Of a DNA stretch of 64,000 nucleotides, positions 19,228 through 29,982 are shown piece by piece (position 1 is the stretch's first letter; each line of letters begins with the position of its first letter). Source of the DNA: Bythopirellula goksoeyrii. Its GTDB lineage: Bacteria; Planctomycetota; Planctomycetia; Pirellulales; Lacipirellulaceae. Below the pieces are notes generated by a model. That model did no database searches. It saw only the letters and a program-made list of their open reading frames with translations, and was not told where the DNA came from. Made by a program: the position numbers and the translations under genes. The DNA lies in assembly GCF_008065115.1 (NCBI RefSeq), contig NZ_CP042913.1, forward strand, positions 966,338 to 1,030,337, in the 5' to 3' direction.

Positions 19228-19893
19228 TTACTGCAAGTGCGGTCGCAATAACTCCGCCCACAGCTCGTAACCTTTTTCGTTCATATGCAAGCCATCACCG
19301 AGAAATATATCTGGTTTCGGCGTACCGTTGTCACCGAGCATGACTGACCAGACATCGACGAACGTGAGTTGATCATCTGCCGCACAATCGGCGGCGATCA
19401 GGTTATTCGCTGATTTCATTGTTTCGGCCATACTCCAGCGTGCGATGCTTGGTTTGATGGCGACATAAGCGAGTCGTGCATCGGGCAATTCCGTTTTGAA
19501 CTTTTCGACGAAGGCGCGGAAGTCGGCATGGACCTGCTCGGCAGTGTTGCCGTTGGCCACGTCATTGTCGCCGGCGTAGAACACGACAAGCCGCGGTTTG
19601 TGTTTGCCGATGAGGTCGTTGAAATAGTGTGTCGAATCGATGATCTCGGACCCACCAAAGCCTCGGTTCAAGAAGCCCCCTTCGGGGAACGACTTTTTGA
19701 GATCCCACATCCGAATGCTGGAACTGCCCGCGAAAACCACTCCGCCGGGCTTGGTAGGTTGCTCCTGGTCAGTTGCGAGGAAGGCATCGATATTCGTCTG
19801 CCAGCGCGCAGGATCGCGGCCTGTTTCCGCAGAAATGGCCTGAAATACCTGCGATAGCATCAACAGAATGATAAAAGTGCTGCGGATTACCAT
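19228..19893 (-). CDS. secreted SGNH/GDSL hydrolase family protein
   Basis: A 221-residue esterase-fold protein with an N-terminal signal (IRSTFIILLMLSQVFQAISA). Block I is FAGSSSIRMWD with the nucleophile Ser, block II NRGFGGSE with the oxyanion Gly, block III YAGDND with Asn, and block V DGLHMNEKGY with the catalytic Asp and His. This set is typical of planctomycete SGNH hydrolases acting on acylated or acetylated carbohydrates, but the substrate is unknown. AGGAGC precedes the ATG. Confidence 0.85.
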   Translation of the reverse strand: MVIRSTFIILLMLSQVFQAISAETGRDPARWQTNIDAFLATDQEQPTKPGGVVFAGSSSIRMWDLKKSFPEGGFLNRGFGGSEIIDSTHYFNDLIGKHKPRLVVFYAGDNDVANGNTAEQVHADFRAFVEKFKTELPDARLAYVAIKPSIARWSMAETMKSANNLIAADCAADDQLTFVDVWSVMLGDNGTPKPDIFLGDGLHMNEKGYELWAELLRPHLQ

Positions 19894-20029
19894 GAAAGCG
19901 TAGCTCCTAATAGAAAACGTCAGTTGGTTCTTCTCGCCAGAGGCGTATAATGGGTGGTTCGCTATTTCCTGCCATGTGACTTACTGAGTCGCGGCTGAAG
20001 CCCCACCCTTGAATTTGCCACACGGACGT

Positions 20030-23000
20030 ATGCCCGCCTCAGATATCATCATCAAAGGTGCCCGCGAACACAACCTCCGCGGCGTCGACCTCTCACTTCC
20101 CCGCAACAAACTCATCTGCCTCACAGGCGTGAGTGGCAGCGGGAAAAGTTCCCTTGCCTTCGACACACTTTATGCTGAAGGACAGCGGCGCTATGTCGAG
20201 AGTCTCTCGACGTTTGCCAGGCAATTCCTGGGCCAAATGCCCAAGCCCGAGGTGGACCACATCAGTGGCCTGAGTCCGTCGATCTCGATCGCCCAAAAGG
20301 CGGCTGGCAACAATCCGCGATCGACCGTGGGAACAATCACCGAAATCTACGATTTTCTGCGGGTACTCTACGCTCGTGTTGGACAGGGGCACTGCCCTCA
20401 GTGCCAACGACCGATCACGGCGCAATCCCGCGAAGAAATCATTGCTCGCATTCAATCGCTCCCCGCTAAGGCAGATTTCATGGTGCTGGCCCCCGTTGTG
20501 CGAGGGCAAAAGGGAGAATTTCGCGACCTGTTTGAAGATCTGCTCAAGAAAGGATTCGTCCGCGCACGTGTCGATGGCCAGGTGGTACAACTCTCAGATA
20601 ATCTCTCGCTCGACCGTCAAATGCGGCACGACATTGAGGTGGTGATCGATCGGCTCGTGAACGGACCGTCGATCCGCACTCGATTGGGTGAAGCGGTGGA
20701 CTTTGCTCTCAAACTGGGCGAGGGAACTCTGATTATCGCCGCGGAAGAGGACAGTGCCGCTGAAGCGGCACCGCCGTCGAAGTCTAGTAAAAAGGCTAAG
20801 CGAGGGACCGGCGTCCAAACAGGCGACATGGTTGTTTCGGCGGACTATGCCTGCAACTACTGCGGATTGAGTTTTCAGCCCCCCTCGCCGCAAATGTTCA
20901 GCTTCAACAGTCCGCGAGGAATGTGCCTCGAGTGTGATGGTCTGGGGACGATGTTCAGCTTCGATCCCGAGAAGCTGGTCCCCGATCCGACTAAATCGCT
21001 CTCCCAAGGGTGCATCGAATTGATCGGCCCCTGGAAAGACCTTGGGCGGTGGAAGCGTCACATCTACAAGGGTGTCGCCGACACGATGGAGCGCAAACTT
21101 GAACTGCCCGAAGGGTCACTTACCGACACTCCTTGGCAAGAAATGACCGAAGAGTTTCGATACCTCTGGCTCTGGGGCACCGGCGAAGAGCACATTACCT
21201 ACACTTGGCGTGCCGGCAAGAATTCCCAGAAGTATGGTGGCACGTTCGACGGGATAATTCCTGAGCTATTGGAAAAGTATCGCGGCGCCAAAAGCAAAAC
21301 GCTCATTGCCAAACTCGAAGAGTTTATGAACGTGATCCGTTGCCCCGACTGCCTTGGCGAGAGACTCAATCCCCAGGCGTCGGCAGTGACGCTCACTACG
21401 GCACACCCGAAGTTCGCTGACAAGCCGCAAGGAACCCTTCCTGTTGTCTGCTCGCTTCCGATCGATGAAGCGAAGGAGTTTTTCAGCGGTCTGGTGCTCG
21501 ACGAAACCCAACAGAAAATCGCCAGCGAAGTGCTCAAAGAGATTCGCGGTCGTTTGGGGTTCCTCACGAATGTGGGGCTCGATTATCTGTCGCTGGGACG
21601 CACTGCTCCCACGCTTTCAGGTGGCGAGACCCAGCGAATTCGCCTCGCCGGGCAAATTGGCTGCGGACTGGTTGGGGTGCTCTACATTCTCGACGAACCC
21701 TCGATTGGTCTGCATCCTCGTGACAATGAACGGCTCCTTTCGACCCTCGAACAACTTCGAGATCAGGGCAATACGGTCGTTGTGGTCGAGCATGATGAAG
21801 ACACCATGCGGGCCGCCGACCTGGTGGTCGACTTCGGCCCCGGTGCAGGAGTGCGCGGCGGGGAACTCATGGCAGTCGGCACGGCTGACGAAGTGGCGAA
21901 AAACAAGAAGAGCGTGACGGGAGCCTATCTGTCTGGAAGTCGAAAGATTGAAGTACCGCAGCAAAGGAGGATCGATGCCCTGCCAGAGTCGAAACTCATC
22001 ATCCATGGTGCGCGACACAACAATCTGAAGAACGTCACCATGGAAATCCCCTTGGGGGCGTTTGTGTGTGTGACGGGTGCAAGTGGCAGCGGCAAGAGCT
22101 CGCTGGTAAGCGACATTCTGGTCGAAGCCCTCCGCCGTGATCTCAACGGCGGCAACGGCGAACCGGGCGAACACGACCGCATTGAAGGGCTCGAACATCT
22201 CGACAAGATGATTGCCATCGACCAGTCTCCGATCGGCCGCACCCCGCGATCGAATCCAGCGACCTACATCAAAGTGTTTGACGAGATTCGCAAGCTTTAC
22301 ACCCAGCTTCCCGAGGCGAAGCGGCGAGGATACAAGCCGGGGCGGTTCAGTTTCAATGTAACCGGCGGTCGATGTGAGGCATGCAGTGGCAACGGCTCGA
22401 ACAAACTGGAAATGGATTTTCTCGCCGACGTGTGGATCACCTGCAATGTGTGTCAGGGGCACCGTTTCAATCACGAGTCCTTACAGATTCGTTACAAAGA
22501 AAAATCTATTGCCGACGTACTGGAAATGGACGTGCAGCAGGCGCTCGATCATTTCGAAAATATCCCATTGATCCGCAACAAGCTAGAAACTTTACATGCG
22601 GTGGGGCTTGATTATCTCAAGCTGGGGCAACCCTCTCCCACGCTTTCCGGCGGTGAGGCCCAGCGGATCAAGCTCGCCCGTGAATTGGTGAAGAAGTCAA
22701 CTGGCCGCACACTCTATCTACTTGACGAACCCACGACCGGCCTGCACTTTGCCGATATTGAGCTTCTGCTCAAAGTTCTGCACGAATTCGTCGACGCTGG
22801 AAACACGGTATTGGTCGTCGAGCACAATCTTGACGTAGTGAAAACCGCCGATTGGGTCATCGACGTCGGCCCCGACGGTGGTAAACACGGCGGCGAAATC
22901 ATCGCCACCGGCACCCCTGAGCAAATCGTTGGAATGCGGAATGCGGAATGCGGAATGCGGAATAAAAAAAACAATTCCGCGTTCGTTTCCCCTACCGCAC

Positions 23001-26000
23001 TCGCGCTCGCCCCCTACCTCAACGGCAAGTCCCGCAGCAAACCCAAATCCGCCACCCGCGAAACCGTCAAACAAGCCACTCACATCACCGTGGAAGGCGC
23101 CAGCGAACACAATCTCCGCGATGTGAGCGTGAAAATCCCTCGGGATGAGTTTACCGTCTTCTGCGGCCCGAGCGGCAGCGGCAAGAGCTCGCTCGCCATG
23201 GATACGATTTACGCTGAAGGCCAGCGGCGCTACGTGGAGAGCCTGAGTTCCTACGCCCGCCAGTTCGTCGGCCAACTGCAAAAACCGCGTGTCGAGTCGA
23301 TCGAGGGCTTGTCCCCTGCGATAGCCATCGAACAACGCACAACGGGCCACTCTCCTCGCTCGACTGTCGGAACCGTCACGGAGATTTACGACTACTTCCG
23401 GATATTGATGTCGCGGTTGGGACAAATGTACTGCCCCGATTGCGATGTCCCGGTCGGCACTCAGAGTGTCGATGAAGTAATCGAATCCCTGCTTGCCGAA
23501 CCGGAAGGAACGAAGCTCTACCTGATGGCCCCCGTGGAACTCGCCGCCGGGCAAAAGTATGAGGAACTCTGGCAATCCCTTCGTTCGAGCGGGTTCTTGC
23601 GTGTACGAATCGACGACAAGACCGTCGAATTGGAGTCCGTACCCGAGATCGATCGCCGGCGTAAGCATAAGATCGAAGTGATTGCAGACCGTGTGACAAT
23701 TCGTCGCGACAACCGGAGTCGTCTGGCGGAAAGCGTCGAGAGTGCTCTTTCCTTGGGTCGAGGCGTGATGGTCACCGTCGTGGTCGAGGAGGACCTCCCG
23801 GAAGCGCGTTGGCGAACCAAGGTTCATAGCCAACACCGTTCCTGTGGAAAGTGCGGACGGAGTTTTGAAGCACTTTCGCCTCATCACTTTTCGTTCAACA
23901 ACACGCTCGGTTGGTGCGGAGCTTGTGAGGGCTTGGGAACCGAGATCGGTGCCAATCCGGCCGCTCTTTTGCGCAGCACCCAACTCACACTCGCCGAAGG
24001 AGCCATCTTGGCGTGGCCAGGGGTCGAACAACCACTGTTCGCCGCGATGCTCGCCGCGCTGTCGGACCATACGGGACTTCCCACCGATGTTCCATTTGAA
24101 CAACTCTCTCCGCGGCATCGCCGCATCGTGCTCTACGGCACGGGAGATGATTGGATCCAATGTGACCACAAAGCCGCGACCGCTGGTCGCGCCAATGGAA
24201 AAAACAAAAAGGAACGCGACCAGCGGTCGCGGCTCTATGGGGCATTCCTATTCCAATACAAAGGTCTCTATCCTGCGCTGGAGGAGGCATCGCGGATGTC
24301 CCCGCGCCTCAGAGCGCAGCTCGATCATCTTGTCGACGAAATCGAATGCAGCGAGTGCGGTGGGAGTCGTTTGCGCGATGATGCCTCATCCGTTAAGTTT
24401 CAAGGCCGCACAATCGGCGAGTATTGCCGACTGCCACTGGGACGCTTGCTTCCCGAAATCGAGGCGTGGACACTCACGGCGAGTCAGCAAAAAGTTGCCG
24501 GCGAGTTGGTCCGAGAGATCAGCAATCGGCTCACCTTCCTACTGGAAGTGGGTCTGGAGTATCTCACGATTGGCCGTTCGGCACCGACACTCTCCGGTGG
24601 CGAGTCGCAGCGAATTCGCTTGGCAAGCCAAGTGGGGAGCGGCCTGTGCGGAGTACTTTACGTACTCGACGAACCCACAGTCGGGCTGCATCCACGCGAT
24701 AACACCCGACTAATCTCTGCGCTGCACAAACTCCGCGATCTGGGCAACACGCTATTGGTCGTGGAACACGACCGCGACGTGGTCGAGAGTGCCAATCAGC
24801 TGCTGGATTTCGGTCCCGCCGCAGGGCGACTCGGTGGCGAAGTGGTGGCGCGAGGCACTCCCGCCGAGGTTGCCAAGCGACGTGGCTCCGTGACGGGTCC
24901 GTACTTGTCGGGAAAGAAGGCGATCCCCGTACCGACTAATCGACGTTTGGATTCCGGGCCGCTGAAGCGGCCTCGGCCAAAGAAGAAAAAGACGGCCGAG
25001 CCCGCTTCAGCGGGCCGGTCTTCAGCGCAGTCAACCACATTACGCGTCCAAGGCGCCCGCCACAACAACCTCAAGAACATCACCGTCGACTTCCCTCTCG
25101 GCACACTCACCGCCGTCACCGGCGTGAGTGGAAGCGGCAAGAGTTCGCTCGTCGAAGACGTGCTTTACAATCAACTCGCCAAGACACTTCATCGAGCCGG
25201 CACCAATCCCGGCGGGCATGACCGCATCGTAGGCATCCAAAATATCGACAAAGTCATCCGCGTCGATCAACGAGCACTGGGCAACTCGCCCTCGTCCAAT
25301 CCGGCCACGTACACGGGCGTGTTCGAGTTGATCCGAAACCTGTTCGCCCAGCTGCCCGAGGCGAAACTGCGGGGTTATTCGGCCCGCCGCTTTAGCTTCA
25401 ATGTCCCTGGCGGCCGCTGCGATGCCTGTGAAGGTGCCGGGCAACGGTGCATCGAGATGCACTTCCTACCCGACGTGTGGGTCGATTGCGAGGTGTGCCA
25501 TGGTAAGCGGTTCAATCCTGATACCCTCAACGTGCAATATCGCGGCCGATCCATCGCCGACGTTTTAGAGATGTCGTGCGGTGAGGCGTTGGAACTTTTT
25601 GAAAATATCCCAAAGATCCGTCGTACTTTGCAAACCTTGTGCGATGTGGGGCTCGACTATGTAGCACTCGGCCAGAGCGCTGCAACGCTATCGGGAGGGG
25701 AGGCCCAGCGAGTGAAACTCGCCGCAGAATTGTCTCGCCCCGATACCGGCCGGACTCTGTACATTCTCGACGAACCTACCACAGGCTTGCACTTCGACGA
25801 CATCGCCAAACTTCTCGATGTACTTCATCGTCTGGTCGATCTTGGCAACACAGTTCTCGTCATCGAACACAACCTCGACGTGATCAAGCAAGCCGACTGG
25901 ATTATCGACATCGGCCCCGAAGCTGGCGCCGAAGGAGGCCAAGTCGTCGTCACCGGCACCCCCGAGCAGATCATCGAGACGGCCGAGACCGCTTCAGCGG

Positions 26001-27136
26001 CCCGGAAGACCCCGCCGATGGTTTCCCACACCGCCACCGCCCTCGCCCCCGTCCTCGCCGCTGGCCCCCACAAAAAACGCAAGCCCTTCAACTTCGAAAC
26101 TCTAAACGAACAGCGTGAAGGGGACGTCGAAATCAATGACCTCGGCGGTTCGATCAAAATGCCCTGGGAAGTTGATGGTCGCCGTTGGCACACTCGCGAT
26201 CGCGTAAGCCGCAGTGGGGCACCGTGTCACTGGGATGGCAAGATACTCGACCGCGTCGAACGCCGCATCCAAGAGCTTGGCGACTTTGCCTCGACGAACT
26301 GGAACACACGCACCATCGTCGAGATCGCCACGGCGAAGAAATCCGAGGGTTGGTTTTTCCATGCGATCACGGGCGAACCATGGCTGTTGAAAATGAAATT
26401 CCGCACTGCCAAAAAGACTTTCCAGCGAGACGAGCTGGCAGTCGCACTCGATTTGAAGCCGCTCAACGATATCCCCGAGATCGAATCGTATGGACGTACG
26501 CCTCGGGTAAAATGTAAAAACCTGCGAGCACCGTTTCAAGAAGTGGAAATCCGGGCGTTCAGTTGGGAGGAAATTGACACACCCGAGTTTTGGAAGTTCC
26601 TCGAGCAGGCGGTCTCTGGGTTTCGCAAATTATCTGAGCGCACTCCCCAAGATCCCGAAGACGTGATGCCCTGGAAGGTCCTAGGCCGCAAGTGGCACTT
26701 GGCCCGCAAGGGATTCCCACCCGGCAAGAAACCCGCCTGGAATCTCGAAGTCCTTGAAGAACTCCTGGAATTACTTGGCGAAGTCGCCAGTGAAGCCGCA
26801 GGTGAGGATAATCCTTCCCAACCCCAATTCCTCTGGAACAACCAGCAAGTCATCAACGTGATGGTCCCCCAGCAACGTCAACCATGGGCCACGATCTACA
26901 CCAAGCAACTCGCCGGAGTCGATCTGGTGCTCAACGGTCCAACGGGTGCATTCACTACCGACCGCATCGCCGACCTTGCCGCCAACCGCGCCATCAAATC
27001 GAGTGAGAACGAACTCGACCAGGTGAAGCTCCGCTTCATCACCGGAGAGGATCTCCTCAACGGCGACCTGCCCGAATTCTTGACAGAGCATCTGGCAGCG
27101 GTTGCCGGGACCTCAGAAAGTATTGCTGCGAATTGA
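20030..27136 (+). CDS. uvrA: doubled UvrA excinuclease subunit with extra C-terminal domain
   Basis: UvrA finds bulky DNA lesions and loads UvrB. This protein is about 2368 residues from ATG 20030 (a TTG at 20009 is possible), about 2.5 times a normal UvrA, because two whole UvrA units are fused. Unit 1 (residues 1-970) has Walker A at 33 and 683 and ABC signatures at 529 ([13 protein letters not shown]) and 872. Unit 2 (about 1010-1975) has Walker A at 1046 and 1698 and signatures at 1521 and 1887. Zinc-binding CxxC pairs (CNYC/CLEC, CEAC/CNVC, CGKC/CGAC, CDAC/CEVC) look intact in both, so neither half is obviously dead. A tail from about 2015 contains two copies of an unrecognised module, at 2044 ([11 protein letters not shown]) and 2213 ([11 protein letters not shown]). 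Linkers contain palindromic and tandem repeats. UvrB and UvrC are not here. Confidence 0.93.
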   Translation: MPASDIIIKGAREHNLRGVDLSLPRNKLICLTGVSGSGKSSLAFDTLYAEGQRRYVESLSTFARQFLGQMPKPEVDHISGLSPSISIAQKAAGNNPRSTVGTITEIYDFLRVLYARVGQGHCPQCQRPITAQSREEIIARIQSLPAKADFMVLAPVVRGQKGEFRDLFEDLLKKGFVRARVDGQVVQLSDNLSLDRQMRHDIEVVIDRLVNGPSIRTRLGEAVDFALKLGEGTLIIAAEEDSAAEAAPPSKSSKKAKRGTGVQTGDMVVSADYACNYCGLSFQPPSPQMFSFNSPRGMCLECDGLGTMFSFDPEKLVPDPTKSLSQGCIELIGPWKDLGRWKRHIYKGVADTMERKLELPEGSLTDTPWQEMTEEFRYLWLWGTGEEHITYTWRAGKNSQKYGGTFDGIIPELLEKYRGAKSKTLIAKLEEFMNVIRCPDCLGERLNPQASAVTLTTAHPKFADKPQGTLPVVCSLPIDEAKEFFSGLVLDETQQKIASEVLKEIRGRLGFLTNVGLDYLSLGRTAPTLSGGETQRIRLAGQIGCGLVGVLYILDEPSIGLHPRDNERLLSTLEQLRDQGNTVVVVEHDEDTMRAADLVVDFGPGAGVRGGELMAVGTADEVAKNKKSVTGAYLSGSRKIEVPQQRRIDALPESKLIIHGARHNNLKNVTMEIPLGAFVCVTGASGSGKSSLVSDILVEALRRDLNGGNGEPGEHDRIEGLEHLDKMIAIDQSPIGRTPRSNPATYIKVFDEIRKLYTQLPEAKRRGYKPGRFSFNVTGGRCEACSGNGSNKLEMDFLADVWITCNVCQGHRFNHESLQIRYKEKSIADVLEMDVQQALDHFENIPLIRNKLETLHAVGLDYLKLGQPSPTLSGGEAQRIKLARELVKKSTGRTLYLLDEPTTGLHFADIELLLKVLHEFVDAGNTVLVVEHNLDVVKTADWVIDVGPDGGKHGGEIIATGTPEQIVGMRNAECGMRNKKNNSAFVSPTALALAPYLNGKSRSKPKSATRETVKQATHITVEGASEHNLRDVSVKIPRDEFTVFCGPSGSGKSSLAMDTIYAEGQRRYVESLSSYARQFVGQLQKPRVESIEGLSPAIAIEQRTTGHSPRSTVGTVTEIYDYFRILMSRLGQMYCPDCDVPVGTQSVDEVIESLLAEPEGTKLYLMAPVELAAGQKYEELWQSLRSSGFLRVRIDDKTVELESVPEIDRRRKHKIEVIADRVTIRRDNRSRLAESVESALSLGRGVMVTVVVEEDLPEARWRTKVHSQHRSCGKCGRSFEALSPHHFSFNNTLGWCGACEGLGTEIGANPAALLRSTQLTLAEGAILAWPGVEQPLFAAMLAALSDHTGLPTDVPFEQLSPRHRRIVLYGTGDDWIQCDHKAATAGRANGKNKKERDQRSRLYGAFLFQYKGLYPALEEASRMSPRLRAQLDHLVDEIECSECGGSRLRDDASSVKFQGRTIGEYCRLPLGRLLPEIEAWTLTASQQKVAGELVREISNRLTFLLEVGLEYLTIGRSAPTLSGGESQRIRLASQVGSGLCGVLYVLDEPTVGLHPRDNTRLISALHKLRDLGNTLLVVEHDRDVVESANQLLDFGPAAGRLGGEVVARGTPAEVAKRRGSVTGPYLSGKKAIPVPTNRRLDSGPLKRPRPKKKKTAEPASAGRSSAQSTTLRVQGARHNNLKNITVDFPLGTLTAVTGVSGSGKSSLVEDVLYNQLAKTLHRAGTNPGGHDRIVGIQNIDKVIRVDQRALGNSPSSNPATYTGVFELIRNLFAQLPEAKLRGYSARRFSFNVPGGRCDACEGAGQRCIEMHFLPDVWVDCEVCHGKRFNPDTLNVQYRGRSIADVLEMSCGEALELFENIPKIRRTLQTLCDVGLDYVALGQSAATLSGGEAQRVKLAAELSRPDTGRTLYILDEPTTGLHFDDIAKLLDVLHRLVDLGNTVLVIEHNLDVIKQADWIIDIGPEAGAEGGQVVVTGTPEQIIETAETASAARKTPPMVSHTATALAPVLAAGPHKKRKPFNFETLNEQREGDVEINDLGGSIKMPWEVDGRRWHTRDRVSRSGAPCHWDGKILDRVERRIQELGDFASTNWNTRTIVEIATAKKSEGWFFHAITGEPWLLKMKFRTAKKTFQRDELAVALDLKPLNDIPEIESYGRTPRVKCKNLRAPFQEVEIRAFSWEEIDTPEFWKFLEQAVSGFRKLSERTPQDPEDVMPWKVLGRKWHLARKGFPPGKKPAWNLEVLEELLELLGEVASEAAGEDNPSQPQFLWNNQQVINVMVPQQRQPWATIYTKQLAGVDLVLNGPTGAFTTDRIADLAANRAIKSSENELDQVKLRFITGEDLLNGDLPEFLTEHLAAVAGTSESIAAN
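20754..20771. repeat. 18-bp palindrome inside uvrA (GCTGAAGC core)
   Basis: GTGCCGCT-GA-AGCGGCAC is symmetrical except for the two central bases. It encodes part of [18 protein letters not shown], a low-complexity insertion in UvrA unit 1 just before the zinc-binding CNYC. The core recurs at 24956-25016, 25981-26003 and in gyrA at 61423-61440. Confidence 0.6.
22931..22963. repeat. 7-bp tandem repeat (GGAATGC)x4.7 inside uvrA
   Basis: Four full copies of GGAATGC plus GGAAT lie in the linker between the two UvrA units, encoding [13 protein letters not shown] matching inverted piece ATTCCGC at 22974-22980 can pair with the last copy across an A-rich loop. Seven is not a multiple of three, so gain or loss of a single copy would break the frame. 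Confidence 0.85.
24172..24234. repeat. 20-bp perfect inverted repeat inside uvrA
   Basis: Arms 24172-24191 and 24215-24234 are exact reverse complements (core CGCGACCAGCGGTCGCG), separated by 23 A-rich bases. The element encodes [21 protein letters not shown], an insertion in UvrA unit 2. Each arm also contains its own smaller palindrome. Confidence 0.85.
24956..25016. repeat. 23-bp inverted repeat inside uvrA (GCTGAAGC core)
   Basis: Arms 24956-24978 and 24994-25016 pair at 21 of 23 positions. Each arm contains a CCGCTGAAGCGG-type palindrome. The element encodes the linker [23 protein letters not shown] between the two ABC halves of UvrA unit 2. A third related arm lies at 25981-26003 in the linker before the C-terminal tail, encoding AETASAARK. 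Confidence 0.8.
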
Positions 27137-27154
27137 ATGGAGTGAACTCCGACC

Positions 27155-28303
27155 CTACGCGCCCAATTCCAGATTAGGTTCAGCGGAAACGTTGTCATTC
27201 TCCCGCGCTCGCCTCCACAGGGTGCCTAGTACCTCGTGTAATGACTCGGCCTGGCAGTGACGATAGGGAGAATCCGCTGGCAGGTCGCGGATCAAGCGGC
27301 GATGGGCTTCAGCCAACGCGTGATAAGGCATCGTCGGAAAAATATGGTGCAATGCGTGATATCGCAAACCGATCGGTGCCCACAAACCGCCGGTGAAGGG
27401 ATGCTTGGGGTAATTCACCGAGTCGAGCATTTGCTCAACAAATGTCATCTCGTGCTCTCCCAAATGAGTCCAGCGATGGGCACCCAAAGTACGCAGCGCG
27501 TTAATTGCTAAGACGAACACACCCGTGAGATAAGCATGAAGCAGGAATGACGGCGGCAACGTCTCTTCGAACAATAGACCACCGGCCCATACCATCCGCA
27601 CTGCCACCAGCCAGATAAACAGAAACACCAAAACTTCTTGAAAACGAATCGTCCGCAGTGTCTTATTCGTCGGCAGTGGGCGAATATACGTGGGATCCAT
27701 GATCATGGAAGACGCGTGGCGATGGACCCATTTTCGCAAAGTGGGGCTGATCCAGGTCAGCGGAGTCAGCACCCCAAAACGAAAAACGGCTACCACGGGA
27801 ATGACAAAAATCTGCGAGAGGTAGAAGAGAATCTGCCAGGCTGGCAAGCGGGCAAGCGGAATGTATTCGCCGTCTTCTTTCGTGCCATAGTGCTTGCGGC
27901 GATGGTGATCGAGGTGGGTGTAGTACACAAATGTCGGAATTAGAAACGGGATTCCGCACAGCAGGTTCCACACAAAGCGAAACGCTGTGAATTCCCCCGC
28001 TCGAATATGCACCAACTCATGAATGAATAGCGAGCATCGGTAGATCAATAGCGAGGAGATCACAAAGGCCACGATACGCACAGGCCAATGCCAGGCAACG
28101 TTTGTGGTGATCAGTTCAGGAAAATCGACCACTTGAAAGCTGGCCATTGCCACGATCCAGCTCACGAGAAAGTCGGGCCAGTAGATCCAAGGATTCGGCG
28201 TGAAGTACTCGCCAACAATGCGGCGGGCCTCAGAGAGCGAGAATTCGCCCGAATGGTGCTCGGTATCGGCAGTGATAGCAGTTGAGTCAATTGCTTGCGA
28301 CAT
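27155..28303 (-). CDS. membrane fatty acid desaturase
   Basis: A 382-residue di-iron membrane enzyme that puts a double bond into fatty acyl chains using O2 and electrons. The His boxes are HELVH, HLDHHRRKH, and HALHH with the later AEAH, in family order, between membrane segments. It is convergent with uvrA (18 bases apart) and divergent from a ketoacyl-synthase homologue 340 bases away, giving a loose lipid context. The substrate (acyl-lipid, acyl-CoA or a carotenoid-like chain) cannot be told. Confidence 0.9.
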   Translation of the reverse strand: MSQAIDSTAITADTEHHSGEFSLSEARRIVGEYFTPNPWIYWPDFLVSWIVAMASFQVVDFPELITTNVAWHWPVRIVAFVISSLLIYRCSLFIHELVHIRAGEFTAFRFVWNLLCGIPFLIPTFVYYTHLDHHRRKHYGTKEDGEYIPLARLPAWQILFYLSQIFVIPVVAVFRFGVLTPLTWISPTLRKWVHRHASSMIMDPTYIRPLPTNKTLRTIRFQEVLVFLFIWLVAVRMVWAGGLLFEETLPPSFLLHAYLTGVFVLAINALRTLGAHRWTHLGEHEMTFVEQMLDSVNYPKHPFTGGLWAPIGLRYHALHHIFPTMPYHALAEAHRRLIRDLPADSPYRHCQAESLHEVLGTLWRRARENDNVSAEPNLELGA

Positions 28304-28644
28304 GGTCGAATCAGAAAGAAATGCCAGTGATCAAACTCATGGGTGAGATATTAAGGCAACAAACGATAAATAGGAGATGACTGGATGGGACTTCCCTTGG
28401 ACAGTCTACGGCGAACATAACTCTAGGTCGGCTTTGCCAGACCATTTATTCGCTTTATCCTGAAGTTTATCTCTTAAGGGCTGAATTATCCAGTAAATGC
28501 GGCCCGTTTCAGACTGTTGTTGACGACCGATTCGGGCGATAAACTGTTGTTTCAAAGGCGTACATGGGGTGACTGGTTGCAAGCAGCCAGAGCACCTCTC
28601 AACGGGCTCTCAGAGTCTCAATTTTAGCGGTGTGAGTCGAATTC
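28304..28644. other. divergent intergenic region, no gene seen
   Basis: About 340 bases between the desaturase and the ketoacyl-synthase homologue, which are divergent; both promoters should lie here. A small hairpin (GGTCGGCTTTGCCAGACC, about 28427-28445) is visible. No tRNA, repeat or convincing small gene was recognised. Confidence 0.4.
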
Positions 28645-29886
28645 GTGCAAGAAGTTGTCATCACGGGAATGGGAATTGTCTGCCCGCTGGGGATCGGCTC
28701 AGAGGCCGTGTGGTCGGCGATAGAGAACCGCGAGAGTGGCATACGGACTGTCCCCCGGTTGGTAGAAGCCGGCTTCCCGATAACCATTGGAGGAGAGGTT
28801 CCCGACTTTGACGGCAAACAGTATGTGAAGCCCCGCAAAAGCCTCAAAGTGATGTGCCGTGAGACCCAATTGGCTTTTACCGCCGCTGAGCTTGCATGGG
28901 CAGATGCCAAGCTCGACGAAGCTAAGATCGACTCGGAACGATTGGGTGTCGTCTTGGGTTCAAGTGTCTTCCGCTCTGAATTGCCTGACCTTACAGCCCT
29001 TTACCAAGAAGCAAGTAACAACGGTAAGTTTGACTTCACACGATGGGACTCGGCCATAAAACAGCTCTATCCCCTATGGATGCTGAAATACTTGCCAAAC
29101 ATGGCGTCTTGTCATGTTGGCATTGCCAAAGACGCTCGCGGTCCAAACAACACTATCGTCGAGGGAGACGTTTCGTCGCTGCTGGCGATCATCGAAGCTG
29201 CTGATACCATTGCGCGCGGACATGCCGATGTGATGCTGACTGGAGCAACCGGCTCGCTATTAGCTTGGGTCGACGTCTGTTGGCACGGTGGGGCGCGCAT
29301 GACTCGCAATGACAACCCTGATGCTGCCAGTCGTCCTTTTGACTCAGCCCGCGATGGTTTTGTGATGAGCGAAGGGTCCGCAGTCTTGGTGCTCGAAAGT
29401 CTGGCCCACGCTGAGCAACGCGGTGCTAAGATTCTCGGTCGTATTTTGGGCTACGGTCGCCGGGCAGAAGCAGTACCCCGCGGCAAGCTACCTACCGGGC
29501 AGTCGATTCGTCAGTCAATCCGGGCGGCACTTGAGATGGGACATGTCTCGCCAGACGAGGTTGGCCATGTCAACGCCCACGGACTCAGCACGATTGAAGA
29601 CGATGCTATAGAAGCCGAGGCTATCCAAGCGGAACTAAAGGATGTAAGTGTAACCGCGCCCAAGAGTTTTGTTGGCAACAGCGGGGCCTCGGGAGGTGCC
29701 ATTGAACTGGCAATCAGCCTATTAGGACTCCAGAAGAATCTCATTCCGCCAACGCTGAACTGTGACGACCCCACGGCAGGATTGAATGTGGCGTGCTCTG
29801 CTCAATTGCCCAAGTCGGCAACTATGTTGGCACTCAATCACAAACTCACGGGGCAAGCTGTCTCGTTGTTGGTAGGCGGAGCTTAA
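28645..29886 (+). CDS. beta-ketoacyl-ACP synthase homologue lacking catalytic Cys
   Basis: A thiolase-fold protein of 413 residues with normal FabF length and architecture (VVITGMGIVCPLG at the start, VNAHGLSTIEDDAIEAEA, GNSGASGGAIELA). GTG 28645 is the likely start. In FabF the nucleophile lies in STACATS; here the aligned segment is IVEGDVSS, placing Asp where Cys should be. The first active-site His is kept (VNAHG) but the second position is Asn (KSFVGN). It therefore cannot do ordinary Claisen condensation. Chain-length-factor-like or decarboxylase-like partners of true synthases show similar loss. The role here is unknown. Confidence 0.82.
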   Translation: MQEVVITGMGIVCPLGIGSEAVWSAIENRESGIRTVPRLVEAGFPITIGGEVPDFDGKQYVKPRKSLKVMCRETQLAFTAAELAWADAKLDEAKIDSERLGVVLGSSVFRSELPDLTALYQEASNNGKFDFTRWDSAIKQLYPLWMLKYLPNMASCHVGIAKDARGPNNTIVEGDVSSLLAIIEAADTIARGHADVMLTGATGSLLAWVDVCWHGGARMTRNDNPDAASRPFDSARDGFVMSEGSAVLVLESLAHAEQRGAKILGRILGYGRRAEAVPRGKLPTGQSIRQSIRAALEMGHVSPDEVGHVNAHGLSTIEDDAIEAEAIQAELKDVSVTAPKSFVGNSGASGGAIELAISLLGLQKNLIPPTLNCDDPTAGLNVACSAQLPKSATMLALNHKLTGQAVSLLVGGA

Positions 29887-29920
29887 GCAACTTTAATTGC
29901 GTCTGATGTGAGATGTTTCT

Positions 29921-29982
29921 CAGCCGTCGGCGGAAACCCGCGGTTAGCCCCCGATCAAACCGCAGGCTTCCGCCAGCGGCTA
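29921..29982. repeat. inverted repeat overlapping 3' end of metalloprotease gene
   Basis: Arms 29921-29945 and 29957-29982 are imperfect reverse complements on the GGCGGAAGCCTGCGGTTT consensus, the same family as 1504-1565. The right arm lies in the coding end of the minus-strand metalloprotease and supplies its last codons (SRWRKPAV and stop). It may serve as a bidirectional terminator between the two convergent genes. Confidence 0.7.

Noticed and set aside
22931-22963. Possible CRISPR-like array
   Set aside because: Units are 7 bases with no spacers; it is a simple tandem repeat inside a coding region.
22718-24169. A 483-residue minus-strand open frame
   Set aside because: Antisense to uvrA; no ribosome binding site and no family resemblance. 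Many similar shadows cover uvrA because of its GC-rich third positions.
28427-28445. Possible tRNA or riboswitch hairpin
   Set aside because: Only a single short stem; no cloverleaf, CCA-side pairing or known aptamer consensus.
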